64,000 nt of DNA from Actinokineospora terrae (GCF_900111175.1 NZ_FOGI01000004.1:124001-188000), one strand, 5' to 3'; shown: positions 37,301-48,490, counted from the stretch's first letter. Numbers and translations: made by a program. Notes: generated by a model from the sequence alone, not told the origin.

Positions 37301-37303
37301 GGG

Positions 37304-39670
37304 TCAGCGGGCGGCGTCGAGGACTCGGTGTTCGATGTGGGTTCGCCAGTGGGGGGTCGCGGGTGGGGTGAAGCCGAAGGCGTCGACGGCGGCGGTGCCC
37401 AGGGTGGTGGCTCGGGTCCACTTGACGTCCACACCCTCAGACTCCAGGGCGGTGGCGACGCTGTGGAGTAGGCCTATGCGGTCGGTGGCGCGGAGTTCGA
37501 GGACGACCGCGCGCGGGTCGGGGCCGCCTGCCTCGTGGTCGAACCAGAGGACCTTGGGGGCTGGGGCATCGGTGGCGCGGCCGCCGTAGTCGTGTTCCTT
37601 GGCGGCGAGTTTTTCCGCCAGGGGCAGGGAACCGGAGATGGCGCGGGTGAACTGCTCGCGCAGGAGGGAGGGGTCGGGCAGGGAACCGAAGCGGGGGGTC
37701 ACCGCGAACACGCCGACGGCGATGCCCGCGTGGGTGGCGACCGTGGCCGCGTGGACCTGCAGGGAGTTGAGCGCGAGGACGCCCGCCGCGCGGGAGAGGA
37801 CGCCGGGGCGGTCCACCGTGGCCAGGGTGACGGTGGCGGCCTGGCCCGCGCCCTCGAACAGGACGTCCGGGCGGCCGGTGGTGGCGACCGACTCGGCGAG
37901 GGCGCGCTGGGCGTCGTCGAGCGGGTCCGGTTGCGGCAGGGTGCCGCCCGCCATCGCGGTCCGGCAGTGCGCGACCAGGTCGGCGACCAGCCTGGCCTTC
38001 CACTCGGTCCACACACCGGGGCCGGTGGCCAGGGAATCGGCCTCGGCCAGGGCGTGCAGCAGCTCCAGCAGCACCGGGTCGCCGCCGAGGGTGTCGACGA
38101 CCCGGTGGATGGTGGTCTCGTCGTCGATGTCGCGGCGGGTGGCGGTGTGCGGGAGCAGCAGGTGGTGGCGGACCACGGCGGCCACGATGTCCACATCGGA
38201 CTTGGGCAGCCCCAGCCTGGTGCCGACCTGGGCGGCCAGCGCGGCGCCGACCACCGAGTGGTCGCGGTCCCTGCCCTTGCCGATGTCGTGCAGTAGCGCG
38301 CCGAGCAGCAGCAGGTCGGGCCGCGACACGGAGGTGACCAGGCGGGCCGCGGTGACCGTGGTCCGCACCAGGTGCCGGTCGACGGTCCACACGTGCGCGG
38401 CGTCGCGGGGTGGCAGGTCGCGGACCGCGCCCCACTCGGGGAACAGCCGCGCCCACAGTCCGGCGCGGTCGAGGGCCTCGACGACATCGGTCAGCCCCTC
38501 CCCCGCGCCCAGCAGCGCCACGAGGTCTTGGCGCACGTCGGCGGGCCACGGCGCACGCGGCTCCGGCGCGGACTCGCTGAGCCGGGCCAGGGCGGCGGGG
38601 GCGATGGGGTGTCCGGTGCGGCCCGAGGCGGCGGCGACCCGCAGCAGCAGGCCCGGGTCCTTGGCGGGGTCGGCGTCCCTGGCCAGGGCGACCTCGGTGC
38701 CGTGCAGGACGACACCCTCGTCGAGCGGGCTGCGGGCCGGGGCGCGGAGCAGGACGCCGAGGACGCGGCGTGGGGACGAGTCGGCGCCGGTGGAGCGGAG
38801 CGCGACGTCGAGCGCGTAGGCGACCGCGCGACCGGCGCCGGACAGGGCCCTGGCCAGCGCGAACCGGTCGGTGAGGCCCAGCGCCGAGGCGACCTCGTCG
38901 CCGTCCTGGGGGCGCAGCACGTCGCGGGGCCGCCGGGCGATGCGGCGCAGTTCGGTGCGGGTGTCGAGCAGCAGGGTGTGCGCGGCGGTGACGTCGGCGT
39001 CGGGGCGGTCGACGAGTTGGGCGAGGGCCAGGGCCCGCAGGACGTCGACGTCGCGCAGGCCGCCGCGGCCGTGCTTGAGGTCGGGCTCCACCCAGTGCGC
39101 CACCTCGCCCGCGCGCGACCACCTGGCCCGCACCGACTCGACCAGCTCGCCGAGCCGTGTGCGGGCGCCGGAGCGCCACCGGTCGCGGGCGGAGGCGGCG
39201 AGCCGGGCGGTGATCTCGGCGTCGCCAGCCAGGTGCCTGGCGTCGAGCAGGCCCAGCGCGGTCCGCAGGTCACCGGAGGCGACCTCCAGGGCCTCGCCGA
39301 CCGTGCGCACCGAGTGGTCGAGGCCGATGCCGGAGTTCCACAGCGGGTACCAGAGCCGCTCGGCCAGGTCGTCGACCCTGGTGCGGCCGTCGTGGGCGAG
39401 GACGAGGTCGAGATCGGAGTAGGGCACCGGCTCACGCCTGCCGAGGCCGCCGACCGCGAACAGGGCGACGCCGCCGCCCCTGCCGCCGATCCCGGCCCGG
39501 TCCGCGTGCGCGGTGAGCCAGAACTCGTGCAGGTCGGCCAGCGCCTCGCGGAGCGCGGCGGGGGTGAGCCGGTGCCCGGCGGCGGACCGGGGACCCGCGG
39601 CGGCGAGCAGCCGGTCGCGGGCGAGCAGCAGGTCCGCCGCCGCCGGGGTGGCTGGGTGGCCGGGTGCCAT
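37304..39670 (-). CDS. glnD: [Protein-PII] nucleotidyltransferase GlnD
   Basis: GlnD modifies and demodifies PII in response to glutamine (adenylylation in the actinobacteria studied). The 788-residue protein has the nucleotidyltransferase motif GGLGRREPVPYSDLDLVL (about residues 73-90), a GlnD-type helical domain, an HD domain with LLHDIGKGRDRDHS, and two C-terminal ACT domains (TLATVDRPGVLSRAAG and LRATDRIGLLHSVAT). It is last in amtB-glnB-glnD, 3 bases after glnB. Its stop lies next to the repeat array. Confidence 0.95.
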   Translation of the reverse strand: MAPGHPATPAAADLLLARDRLLAAAGPRSAAGHRLTPAALREALADLHEFWLTAHADRAGIGGRGGGVALFAVGGLGRREPVPYSDLDLVLAHDGRTRVDDLAERLWYPLWNSGIGLDHSVRTVGEALEVASGDLRTALGLLDARHLAGDAEITARLAASARDRWRSGARTRLGELVESVRARWSRAGEVAHWVEPDLKHGRGGLRDVDVLRALALAQLVDRPDADVTAAHTLLLDTRTELRRIARRPRDVLRPQDGDEVASALGLTDRFALARALSGAGRAVAYALDVALRSTGADSSPRRVLGVLLRAPARSPLDEGVVLHGTEVALARDADPAKDPGLLLRVAAASGRTGHPIAPAALARLSESAPEPRAPWPADVRQDLVALLGAGEGLTDVVEALDRAGLWARLFPEWGAVRDLPPRDAAHVWTVDRHLVRTTVTAARLVTSVSRPDLLLLGALLHDIGKGRDRDHSVVGAALAAQVGTRLGLPKSDVDIVAAVVRHHLLLPHTATRRDIDDETTIHRVVDTLGGDPVLLELLHALAEADSLATGPGVWTEWKARLVADLVAHCRTAMAGGTLPQPDPLDDAQRALAESVATTGRPDVLFEGAGQAATVTLATVDRPGVLSRAAGVLALNSLQVHAATVATHAGIAVGVFAVTPRFGSLPDPSLLREQFTRAISGSLPLAEKLAAKEHDYGGRATDAPAPKVLWFDHEAGGPDPRAVVLELRATDRIGLLHSVATALESEGVDVKWTRATTLGTAAVDAFGFTPPATPHWRTHIEHRVLDAAR

Positions 39671-39673
39671 CCG

Positions 39674-41494
<1,821 letters not shown>

Positions 41495-41553
41495 TTACGG
41501 CCAGGTTTCTCTCACGAGTGGTGAGCGGTCGGTAACGGGTAACGTGGTCGGCG

Positions 41554-42216
41554 ATGAGCGGGGTGATCGAGGTCTACGTCGCCGTGGCCACGCGGCTGCC
41601 CTATCACGTCGGCGCCGAGACCTCCGGGCTCACGCCGACGCCGGTGGCGCTGGCGACCGACGTCGGGTGGGTCGCCGAGCAGGTCCGCGCGGCGGGGCGG
41701 ATGTACCGGTGCGGGGACCTGCCGGTGCTGGGCGTGCTCTGGTGGTACTCGGCGAGCATGATGCTGCCCGCGCCGACGGTCGAGTCGCTGGTGGTGACCG
41801 GGCTGGCGTTGGACCCGGCGGCGGTGACCCTGCACCTGCACGACGACGGGCGGATCCTGGCGGCCACCTCGGACTCCCTGTGCCCCTCCCCCGGTGTCGC
41901 GGTGGGCGCGGTGTTCGAGTCGGTGATCGAGGCGGTGGCCGAGGTGACCGGGGCGAGGGTCCCCACGCTGTGGGCGGTGGCGACGGACTCGTTGGCGAAC
42001 CGCGTGTTGTGGTCGGGGGGAACCAAGGAGATAGCGCTATCGCTGGCGGAAGATGTCCCGGAGTTGGCTACTCCGCGCTTTGTCAACGTCAACGGTCGCG
42101 ATTACGTCCGTCGCGGATCTTGTTGCCTGATCTATGAGGCGACCGGCGGACCTAAGTGCGTCTCTTGTCCCCGTCAGCTTCCCGAGGAGAGGTTGGCGAG
42201 GCTCTCCGCGCTGTGA
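41554..42216 (+). CDS. FhuF-like [2Fe-2S] siderophore-iron reductase family protein
   Basis: The 220-residue protein ends in the FhuF C-terminal iron-sulfur motif: Cys190-Cys191, then Cys202 and Cys205 (CC-x10-C-x2-C) following an RRGS segment. The N-terminal 180 residues are of the general FhuF/IucA-like alpha-beta type with weak similarity. FhuF proteins reduce ferric siderophores in the cytoplasm. The last 43 bases overlap the convergent aldolase-like gene on the other strand. ATG 41554 is chosen. No siderophore gene is nearby. Confidence 0.75.
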   Translation: MSGVIEVYVAVATRLPYHVGAETSGLTPTPVALATDVGWVAEQVRAAGRMYRCGDLPVLGVLWWYSASMMLPAPTVESLVVTGLALDPAAVTLHLHDDGRILAATSDSLCPSPGVAVGAVFESVIEAVAEVTGARVPTLWAVATDSLANRVLWSGGTKEIALSLAEDVPELATPRFVNVNGRDYVRRGSCCLIYEATGGPKCVSCPRQLPEERLARLSAL

Positions 42217-43214
42217 GTCTCCAGCCGGTGGGAGAACACGGCGGCGTAGCGCGAGACGAGTTGCGCCGGGTGGATGTCGACTCCCTGCGGGAACCCCAGC
42301 GCTAGAGAGCGCCGCACCTGCTTGTAGTGCCTACGCCAGCCTTCGACGACGGCGTCTCCTACCGGCAAGAGGGTGGTGGGGCTGTCGCAGAGCCGGACAC
42401 CGCTACCGGCGGCGCCGATGAGGATCGCGTGCCGGGCGAGGTCGCAGACCGGGTGGTCGACGTCGGCGTCGGTCAGCCCGCAGGTCGCGGCGTAGGTGTC
42501 GGCGCCGAACACGAGCCCGGACACCCGGCCCTGGCCCGCCGCGATCAGGGCGGGCACCGCGCACCGGCCGCTGTGGTCGAGCACGGCGCGCGCGGTGTCG
42601 ACGCCGATCTCGAAGCGCAGCGCGCCGTCCGGCAGGCCGAGCCTGCGCTCCAGGACCTCCAGCAGGCCCACCATCACCCTGACCTGCTCGGTCCAGGTGA
42701 CCTCGGGCAGCGTCAGCGTGACGGGCCTGCCGAGCGCGGTGATCGACAGGTCGAGCGAGCGGACCGCGCGGCGGAACGACTCGGCGGTGCCGAACGAGCG
42801 GACCCGGAGGCCGGACTCGGCCAGGCACCAGCGGCCGAGCAGGTCGGCGGCCCTGGCGGCGTCGGCGTCGCCGGTGTCGTGTTCGCGGCGGGCCAGATCG
42901 ATGCGGACGTCCTCGACCGGGTCGGCGGCGAGTTTGCCGCGCACGCGCTCGTACACGGTGGCGGCGAGCGCGGCGGGGATGCCGACGATCCCGGCCAGCG
43001 CGGCCGGGTCGGGCGCGTGCTCGGCGAGCGCGGCGGCGGCCAGGGCGCCCCAGCGGGCCGGGAGGTCGTCGGTGGCGTCCTGGACCGGGACCAGGCAGGT
43101 GTGCGCGGGTTGTCTGGCGACGGCCCGGCTGTCCACGGGGGACGCCTCCGGCGCGGTCTCGGCCAGGGTGGCGACGAGACCGGCGATCAGGGCGCCGTCG
43201 AGGGTCGTCCGCAT
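42174..43214 (-). CDS. Aldolase/lyase-like protein (DUF6986-like), possibly degenerate active site
   Basis: The 346-residue protein resembles HpcH/HpaI-type aldolase relatives of the DUF6986 group, with Q-P-x-H-T near residue 35, LPEVTWTEQVRVMVGLLEVLERRLGLPDGALRFEIGV as the central barrel segment, and HPAQLVSRYAAVFS near the C-terminus. The usual acidic DxEDG-type segment after PVEDVRID is replaced by LARREHD. No substrate is known. The assignment is from pattern recognition only. The start ATG 43214 has no strong ribosome site. The gene's 3' end overlaps the FhuF-like gene. Confidence 0.6.
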   Translation of the reverse strand: MRTTLDGALIAGLVATLAETAPEASPVDSRAVARQPAHTCLVPVQDATDDLPARWGALAAAALAEHAPDPAALAGIVGIPAALAATVYERVRGKLAADPVEDVRIDLARREHDTGDADAARAADLLGRWCLAESGLRVRSFGTAESFRRAVRSLDLSITALGRPVTLTLPEVTWTEQVRVMVGLLEVLERRLGLPDGALRFEIGVDTARAVLDHSGRCAVPALIAAGQGRVSGLVFGADTYAATCGLTDADVDHPVCDLARHAILIGAAGSGVRLCDSPTTLLPVGDAVVEGWRRHYKQVRRSLALGFPQGVDIHPAQLVSRYAAVFSHRLETHSAESLANLSSGS

Positions 43215-43269
43215 GTGTCCATAGTGACCCCGCCGGGCCGATTCAGACAGTTGGATCACCCTCCGGCGT

Positions 43270-43926
43270 TCACGTCCCGGTGGCCCGGTGCGGGGGGTCG
43301 ACCAGGAGCCGGTTGCGGACGGCGAACGAGGCCGCCTCCAGGCGCGAGTGGACACCCAGCTTGGTGAGCAGGGCCTGGATGTGGGTGCGCACGGTGGTCG
43401 AGGAGATGCCCATCCGGCGCTGCATGGCCACGGTGCTGGCCCCTTCGACCAACAGCGCCAGGCACTGCCGTTCGCGCGGGGTGAGGTGCGCGGCGAGGCG
43501 TTGGGCGTCGCCGATCTCCGGTGAGCGCGAACGGCTGACGCGGTTCGGCAGTTCGACTACGACCTCGCCGTTCAACGCGCGCCGCAGGGCCTGAGCGAGG
43601 GCGGTGACGCTGCCGGTCTTGTGCAGGTAACCGACCGCGCCTGCCTCTAACGCGCGGGCGACCGTGTCAGGGTTGTCGTCGGCGGTCAGCACAAGGATCT
43701 TCGTGTGGGTGCTGGCCTTGATGAGCTCACCGAGCGCGTCGATGCCATCGCCATCGGCGAGCGTGCGGTCGAGCAGGCACAGGTCCGGCTTGAGGCCGCG
43801 CAGAGCCGCGACGGCACCCGAGACGGTGGCGGCGACCCCGCGCACGGTGAACCCGTGCTGGGTGAGCACAGTGCTCAACGCGTCGGCGAAGACGGTGTGG
43901 TCGTCGCAGAGCAGCAGGTCCGTCAT
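43270..43926 (-). CDS. NarL/LuxR-family response regulator
   Basis: The 218-residue regulator has a canonical receiver with Asp8/Asp9 (CDDHT), phospho-acceptor Asp53 (LLDRTLADGDG), a VLTAD Thr and a GYLHKTG Lys, followed by a LuxR-type helix-turn-helix (LTPRERQCLALLVEGAS and TVRTHIQALLTKLGVHSR). The start overlaps the preceding kinase stop as ATGA. It should be phosphorylated by the adjacent soluble kinase and regulates unknown targets, perhaps the surface module. Confidence 0.92.
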   Translation of the reverse strand: MTDLLLCDDHTVFADALSTVLTQHGFTVRGVAATVSGAVAALRGLKPDLCLLDRTLADGDGIDALGELIKASTHTKILVLTADDNPDTVARALEAGAVGYLHKTGSVTALAQALRRALNGEVVVELPNRVSRSRSPEIGDAQRLAAHLTPRERQCLALLVEGASTVAMQRRMGISSTTVRTHIQALLTKLGVHSRLEAASFAVRNRLLVDPPHRATGT

Positions 43927-44567
43927 GTCGCCTCCGGGGTGCCGTCGGTTGGCTCAACGACGCCGAAGGCCACCCGGATGCGCGTACCGGTCGGTAGCCG
44001 CGGGGTGATCCGGACGACTCCGCCGACCGAGCGCGCCAGAGCGTCCACGATGCCCAGGCCGCGGCCGGACCGACCCGGTGGACCGGCCCCGAACCCGGGA
44101 CCGGTGTCGACGACCTCGACCACGAGCGGCTCGGTCCCGACGACCGCCACGGTCACCTCGCCACCCGCGCGGACCGCGTTCGCGACCAGGTTGGACACCA
44201 CCCGCCACAGCACGGCCGGGTCCAGGTCGGCGGTGACGGGCTCCCCCGGCGCGAGCCCGACCGGCGCGCCCGCGGCGGCGGCGACCGCGACCACCTGCCC
44301 GAGCAGGGCGCGCACGTCGACGGGGGTGGTCACCGGGGTGCCGCGCACGAGGTCGACGAGCCTGGCCACCTGGGACTCGATCAGCGCGACCCTGGTCCTG
44401 GCCTCCTCGGACAGCCCGGGGCCGCCGAGCACGGACTCCGCCAGCAGCGCGAGGGTGGCCAACTCGTGGCCGATGTCGTGCAGGACGTCCTGGTCGGCCC
44501 CGAACGGGCGCACCTGGTCGGTGCCGCGCCGCCCGGGGCCGGTCCGGCGGTCCACGGGCCAGTCCAT
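43923..44567 (-). CDS. Soluble histidine kinase lacking a sensor domain
   Basis: The 214-residue protein has a dimerisation/phospho-acceptor helix (LHDIGHELATLALLAES) and an HATPase_c domain with the N-box NLVANAVRAGG, the G1 box VVDTGPGFGAG and the G2 box GRGLGI. No membrane helix or recognisable input domain is present, so it may sense through a partner protein or in the cytoplasm. It overlaps the response regulator gene at its stop. ATG 44567 gives the compact form; upstream in-frame sequence is not convincing. Confidence 0.85.
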   Translation of the reverse strand: MDWPVDRRTGPGRRGTDQVRPFGADQDVLHDIGHELATLALLAESVLGGPGLSEEARTRVALIESQVARLVDLVRGTPVTTPVDVRALLGQVVAVAAAAGAPVGLAPGEPVTADLDPAVLWRVVSNLVANAVRAGGEVTVAVVGTEPLVVEVVDTGPGFGAGPPGRSGRGLGIVDALARSVGGVVRITPRLPTGTRIRVAFGVVEPTDGTPEAT

Positions 44568-44709
44568 CCGGCACCCCCTGCGAGAGTCCACTTGCGAGAT
44601 CGGCGCGCAGGTGTCGCGCGTTTCGCTGTATTCGGTGCGGACGGCGCAACGGTTCACCCGTATGGCTTACTTTTTCCGGCGAGTTGTCTGACGTGGAGTG
44701 ACGATCCGG

Positions 44710-45318
44710 TCACCCGAGGGTCTGGTAGGCCTCGACGATGATGTTGTCCCGGTAGCTGCGCGCGGCGCGGTCGAAGGCGCCGCCGCAGGTGACCAGGCGC
44801 AGTTCGGGGCCGGGCACGGGCGCGTAGGCGAGGTCGGTGGGGAACGCCGTCTTCGGGGCCCGGGTGGTGGCCGCGACGGCGAAGGTGACGCGGGTGCCGT
44901 CAGCGCGGTCGACCTCGACGCGGTCGCCCGGCCGCAGGTCGACCAACCGGAAGAACACGCCCGGTCCGGCGTGGGAGTCGACGTGCCCGGCGAGCAGGGC
45001 CGGGCCCACGGCGCCGGGTACCGGGCCGGCGGTGAACCAGCCCGCGATGTCCGCGGCCACGGGTGGGATGAGCGCGCCCGTGTTGTCTGTGCCGATGTCG
45101 ACTAGCGGGGTGTCGACGCCGATCGCGGGGATGCGCAGTCGGACCGGCCTGGGGTCGACGGTGGTAGCGGTCGCCGTTGTCGCTACCGACCACGTCGGCA
45201 CGGTGGGCGTGACGGCGGCGGGGCTGATCGCGTGCGGGTGTTCCGCCTCGCCGGTCACGGCGAAGCAGAACAGCACGACGATCGCGCCCAACGCGCCGAC
45301 AGCGACCCGACCGATCAT
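44710..45318 (-). CDS. Class F-type sortase
   Basis: Sortases join surface proteins to the cell wall or to each other. The 202-residue protein has an N-terminal signal anchor (about 1-22), a Thr/Pro-rich linker, and a sortase beta-barrel with His112 (LLAGHVDS), catalytic Cys178 (LRLVTCGG) and Arg190 (SYRDN). Its substrate is probably the adjacent DUF4397 protein (inferred). Its ATG overlaps the DUF4397 stop as ATGA. Confidence 0.88.
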   Translation of the reverse strand: MIGRVAVGALGAIVVLFCFAVTGEAEHPHAISPAAVTPTVPTWSVATTATATTVDPRPVRLRIPAIGVDTPLVDIGTDNTGALIPPVAADIAGWFTAGPVPGAVGPALLAGHVDSHAGPGVFFRLVDLRPGDRVEVDRADGTRVTFAVAATTRAPKTAFPTDLAYAPVPGPELRLVTCGGAFDRAARSYRDNIIVEAYQTLG

Positions 45319-46115
45319 CCGCGCCTGCGCACCATCATGGTGAACAGCGCGCCTGCCGCGCCCGCGACCACTAGCAGCCCGAGGGTGAGCAACACGGTGG
45401 GGCTGGTCCCACCTTCGCCGGTTTCAACGCCGCCGGTCGGGACTACCTCGGCGCCCTTGGCGTCAGCGGTGACCTCGGTGGTGAGCGTGCCGTTCTTCTC
45501 CAGGACCAGAACCGTGTAGACGCCACCGGGGTCGAGGTTCACCGGGAGGTCGGTGGGCGTGGCATCCCTCGGGACGACCTTCAGCACGGAGGCACCGGCC
45601 GGGACAAGGGTGTAGTTGGTCGCCTGGCCGAAGACAGCGCGCTCGATCACCGGTACGCCTGCCCGGTCGATGTCGAGCTCACCGGTCTTGGGGGCGGCGT
45701 TGACGACACGCATCCGCGCCTGCCCGCTCGGCGGGAGGGTGATGTCGTCGTCGAGGACCTTGAGCGCGAGCGAGGTGAACTTGCCCAGCCCGGCCACGGT
45801 GTAGGCGCGGCCCTCGGTGGCCTGGAGGGTCGCGGAGATGACCGGCGGGGACTTCGGGTCGGCACCCGCCGCGCGCATCGCGATCGTGTAGGTGCCCGGC
45901 TCCACCCGCTGGTACCCGGAGACAGCGCCGTACCCGACACCGTCGAGCTTCACCGACCAGTCGGGTCTGGCGAAGTTCGTGACCGTGACATCGACGTTCG
46001 GCGTGTCGGGGGAAAGGTGAGCCAGCCGGAGATAGGTACCGCTAGCGGCGTGTGCGGGCGTGACACCGAGAGCGGTCAGGATCGCCGCTACGAGCAGGAT
46101 CAGTGTGGGGCGCAT
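45315..46115 (-). CDS. DUF4397-domain surface protein with a C-terminal membrane anchor
   Basis: The 266-residue protein has a signal peptide (about 1-23), two DUF4397-type repeats (about 27-215: LRLAHLSPDTPNVDV, then MRVVNAAPKTGELDI), a Gly/Thr-rich linker, a C-terminal membrane helix (about 237-258) and an RRR tail. This looks like a cell-wall sorting signal: the stretch PTGGVETGEGG precedes the helix, though no canonical LPxTG is present. The ATG at 46115 lies 13 bases after the glycosyltransferase stop. It is coupled to the sortase gene. Confidence 0.85.
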   Translation of the reverse strand: MRPTLILLVAAILTALGVTPAHAASGTYLRLAHLSPDTPNVDVTVTNFARPDWSVKLDGVGYGAVSGYQRVEPGTYTIAMRAAGADPKSPPVISATLQATEGRAYTVAGLGKFTSLALKVLDDDITLPPSGQARMRVVNAAPKTGELDIDRAGVPVIERAVFGQATNYTLVPAGASVLKVVPRDATPTDLPVNLDPGGVYTVLVLEKNGTLTTEVTADAKGAEVVPTGGVETGEGGTSPTVLLTLGLLVVAGAAGALFTMMVRRRG

Positions 46116-46128
46116 TGGACGGGTCCTT

Positions 46129-48429
46129 CTATCGGTTCGGCACGGGGTTACCGGAGAGGCGCCAGGACACGGCGAACCCCCGGTCGGTGAGGCGGAAGTC
46201 GTCGGGGGCGTAGGGCGGCAGCTGCGCGGTGAACCAGGCGCGGAGTTCGGCGGCGACCGCGGGGTCGGTGACCGGGCGGCCGTCCACAGCGGACAGCACG
46301 ACGGTGCGCAGCGGCAGCTCTGAGCCCATCTCCGGCGCCGGGTTGGCCACCTCGGCGATGGTGATGGGGAACTGGGCGCTGATCTCGGCGAGCACGGCCA
46401 TGGCGCGGAAGTCGACCCGGCCGGTGCCGAAGGCGACCCGCACCTGGTCGGGCGCGGTGATCTTGGTGTTCGCGGCCAGGTCAGCGCCCGCGACCGCCCG
46501 GTTGCCGTCCCCCACGAACCCCGCGCCGCCCGCGGTGAGGCTGACGGTGGCGCCGGGGAAGGTCGCCACGGGCAGCCCGGGACCGTCGACAGCGAGCGCG
46601 GCCGATCCCCCGCGGCGGACGCGGCCGTCGGTGTCGGCGAGGTCCCGGGTGAGGTCGGACCACAACAGCGGCGGTGCGGAGAGGTCGAGATCGCCGGTCG
46701 CGTTCGAGTCAAGCCAGTCGGCGATGGCGCGGTGGTCGACCGTTGGCGCTACCGGACGGACCGCGGGGACGCTCAAGGCGACAGCGGCTACGGCGGCCAG
46801 TGTCGCTACCGCGAACGCGGGACGGGCAGCGCGCGGAAGCCTGTCCAACAAGATCGCCACGCCGAACAACGCGGCCACGAACAAGCCCGGCACGACAACC
46901 GCAAGAGGGCTCGGGAGGACAGTGAGGACTACCGCGATCGCCGCGATGATGACGGCTGGGATGAGCTTGGCGGTACGCCGGGTGATAGCCCCAGCAAGAG
47001 CGAGCGCGCCGATACCGAGCCACGCGGCGGCAAACGTGCGCGGGCCCGCGGTGGCGAACAGTGGGGCGGTAGCGCAGCAGACAACCAGCACCGCAGACAC
47101 CAACAACGGGTGTAGACGAAGAACGGCCGCGGTGAGCAACGCACAGAGGGCCATTACCGCGGCGGCAGCGACAGAGGCCTCACGGGCACCGGTCAGGACT
47201 GTGTCGTAACGGTTGAAGGATCCGCTGACTCCGCCGTAGAGCACGAGTTGGAGGGTGGTCGCCCACATGTCGAAGGCGACCGGGATGCCCTGTAGTCCCG
47301 CCACGCGCGAGTAGGCCGCGTCCACCAGGCCTGGTTCGAGTGACGTGACGGGCAGTCGAGCGGCCATGACGTGCACGCGGAACACGAACACCACAGCGGA
47401 GGCGACCGCGACCAGCCAACCGGCCACGGCCACCGAGCGGCGCGGCAAGAGCGCGAGGAACACGAGACTCGCATCGAGGACACGCACGAATGGCAGTAAG
47501 AGCGCCACGAGCAGGTAGCGCTGTTCTCGCTGTCGCAACGCCACAACGAGTGTCAGCAGGACATCGGGCAGGAACACGCCCAAGAGCAGCGCCGGGATGG
47601 TGACCACGCCGGTGACAACCAGGACAGGCAGCGCCAACCACAAGGCCGAGGCGATAACCGTCTCGACCGCGAAGGCCGGTGTGCCCCGGGGGAACCGGTT
47701 ACGCCAAGAGCTTCGCCAGAAGTCCCGCGCCCAAGTGCTGACTTGCGTGCAGTACTCCCCCAGGCCTGCTGGGGCCGGGATGTCCACGATGGCCCCGCGA
47801 ACGACGAGGACACGGCCCAGTCGACGGCGGTAGATCTGTTGGGAGAGGTTGGATCCGAGGTCGAGGTCGGCGAGCACGCGAGTGCGGAACAGGCGCGCCG
47901 GGCTCGGGGCCAACCGTGCGACCTCGGTGCGCGGGCGGGACCTGGCGACCGTCAGCAACCACTGGCCCAGAGCCAACGCCCTGGCGCGGTACGCGGTCAG
48001 CACACGCGGACCACGCCAGTCCACGCGCGCGTACCCGGCCACCCCGACGACGTCGGGGTCGTCGAACAGCGGCATGGTGCGGTCGAGGAACCGCGGGTCC
48101 GGTCGGTGATCGGGCTCAAGCAGCAGCACGTACTCGTAGCCCTCGGGGGGCACCGTGCCGACGTAGATGTCCTCGCGCGCGACCAGCCTCTCCGCCGCCT
48201 CGATCGCGACAGGGGAGTCCTCTTCGCGCCCGTTGATGAGCACGACGACCGAGCGGTGCACGCGCGAGATCGAGTCGACCGACGACGAGCCGTGTTCACG
48301 GTCCCTGCGCAACACCCCGAGGACCGAGGCAACGGTGAAGCCCACGCCGATCGCGACAACCGCCAACACCCACGCCGGGATCACCTCGGCACCGGTCCGC
48401 CGCCGCCCACCACGCCACCCCCAGCCCAT
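46129..48429 (-). CDS. Large membrane glycosyltransferase-like protein (GT2-like) with extracellular C-terminal domain
   Basis: The 766-residue protein starts with one membrane helix (about 17-38). A compact GT2-like domain (about 50-240) follows, with acidic EPDHRPDPRFLD (DxD-like) and a QxxRW-like WARDFWRSSWR segment. About 10-12 membrane helices (about 255-545) come next, and a C-terminal globular domain of about 210 residues is probably outside the cell. The domain order resembles bacterial polysaccharide synthases, but the GT domain is short and may not be active. It is first in the GT-DUF4397-sortase run. Confidence 0.78.
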   Translation of the reverse strand: MGWGWRGGRRRTGAEVIPAWVLAVVAIGVGFTVASVLGVLRRDREHGSSSVDSISRVHRSVVVLINGREEDSPVAIEAAERLVAREDIYVGTVPPEGYEYVLLLEPDHRPDPRFLDRTMPLFDDPDVVGVAGYARVDWRGPRVLTAYRARALALGQWLLTVARSRPRTEVARLAPSPARLFRTRVLADLDLGSNLSQQIYRRRLGRVLVVRGAIVDIPAPAGLGEYCTQVSTWARDFWRSSWRNRFPRGTPAFAVETVIASALWLALPVLVVTGVVTIPALLLGVFLPDVLLTLVVALRQREQRYLLVALLLPFVRVLDASLVFLALLPRRSVAVAGWLVAVASAVVFVFRVHVMAARLPVTSLEPGLVDAAYSRVAGLQGIPVAFDMWATTLQLVLYGGVSGSFNRYDTVLTGAREASVAAAAVMALCALLTAAVLRLHPLLVSAVLVVCCATAPLFATAGPRTFAAAWLGIGALALAGAITRRTAKLIPAVIIAAIAVVLTVLPSPLAVVVPGLFVAALFGVAILLDRLPRAARPAFAVATLAAVAAVALSVPAVRPVAPTVDHRAIADWLDSNATGDLDLSAPPLLWSDLTRDLADTDGRVRRGGSAALAVDGPGLPVATFPGATVSLTAGGAGFVGDGNRAVAGADLAANTKITAPDQVRVAFGTGRVDFRAMAVLAEISAQFPITIAEVANPAPEMGSELPLRTVVLSAVDGRPVTDPAVAAELRAWFTAQLPPYAPDDFRLTDRGFAVSWRLSGNPVPNR

Positions 48430-48490
48430 CCGACGAGGCGACCGTAGGTTCCAACGGACGAAACCGGCTCACCCCGCTGGATGAGGCGGC

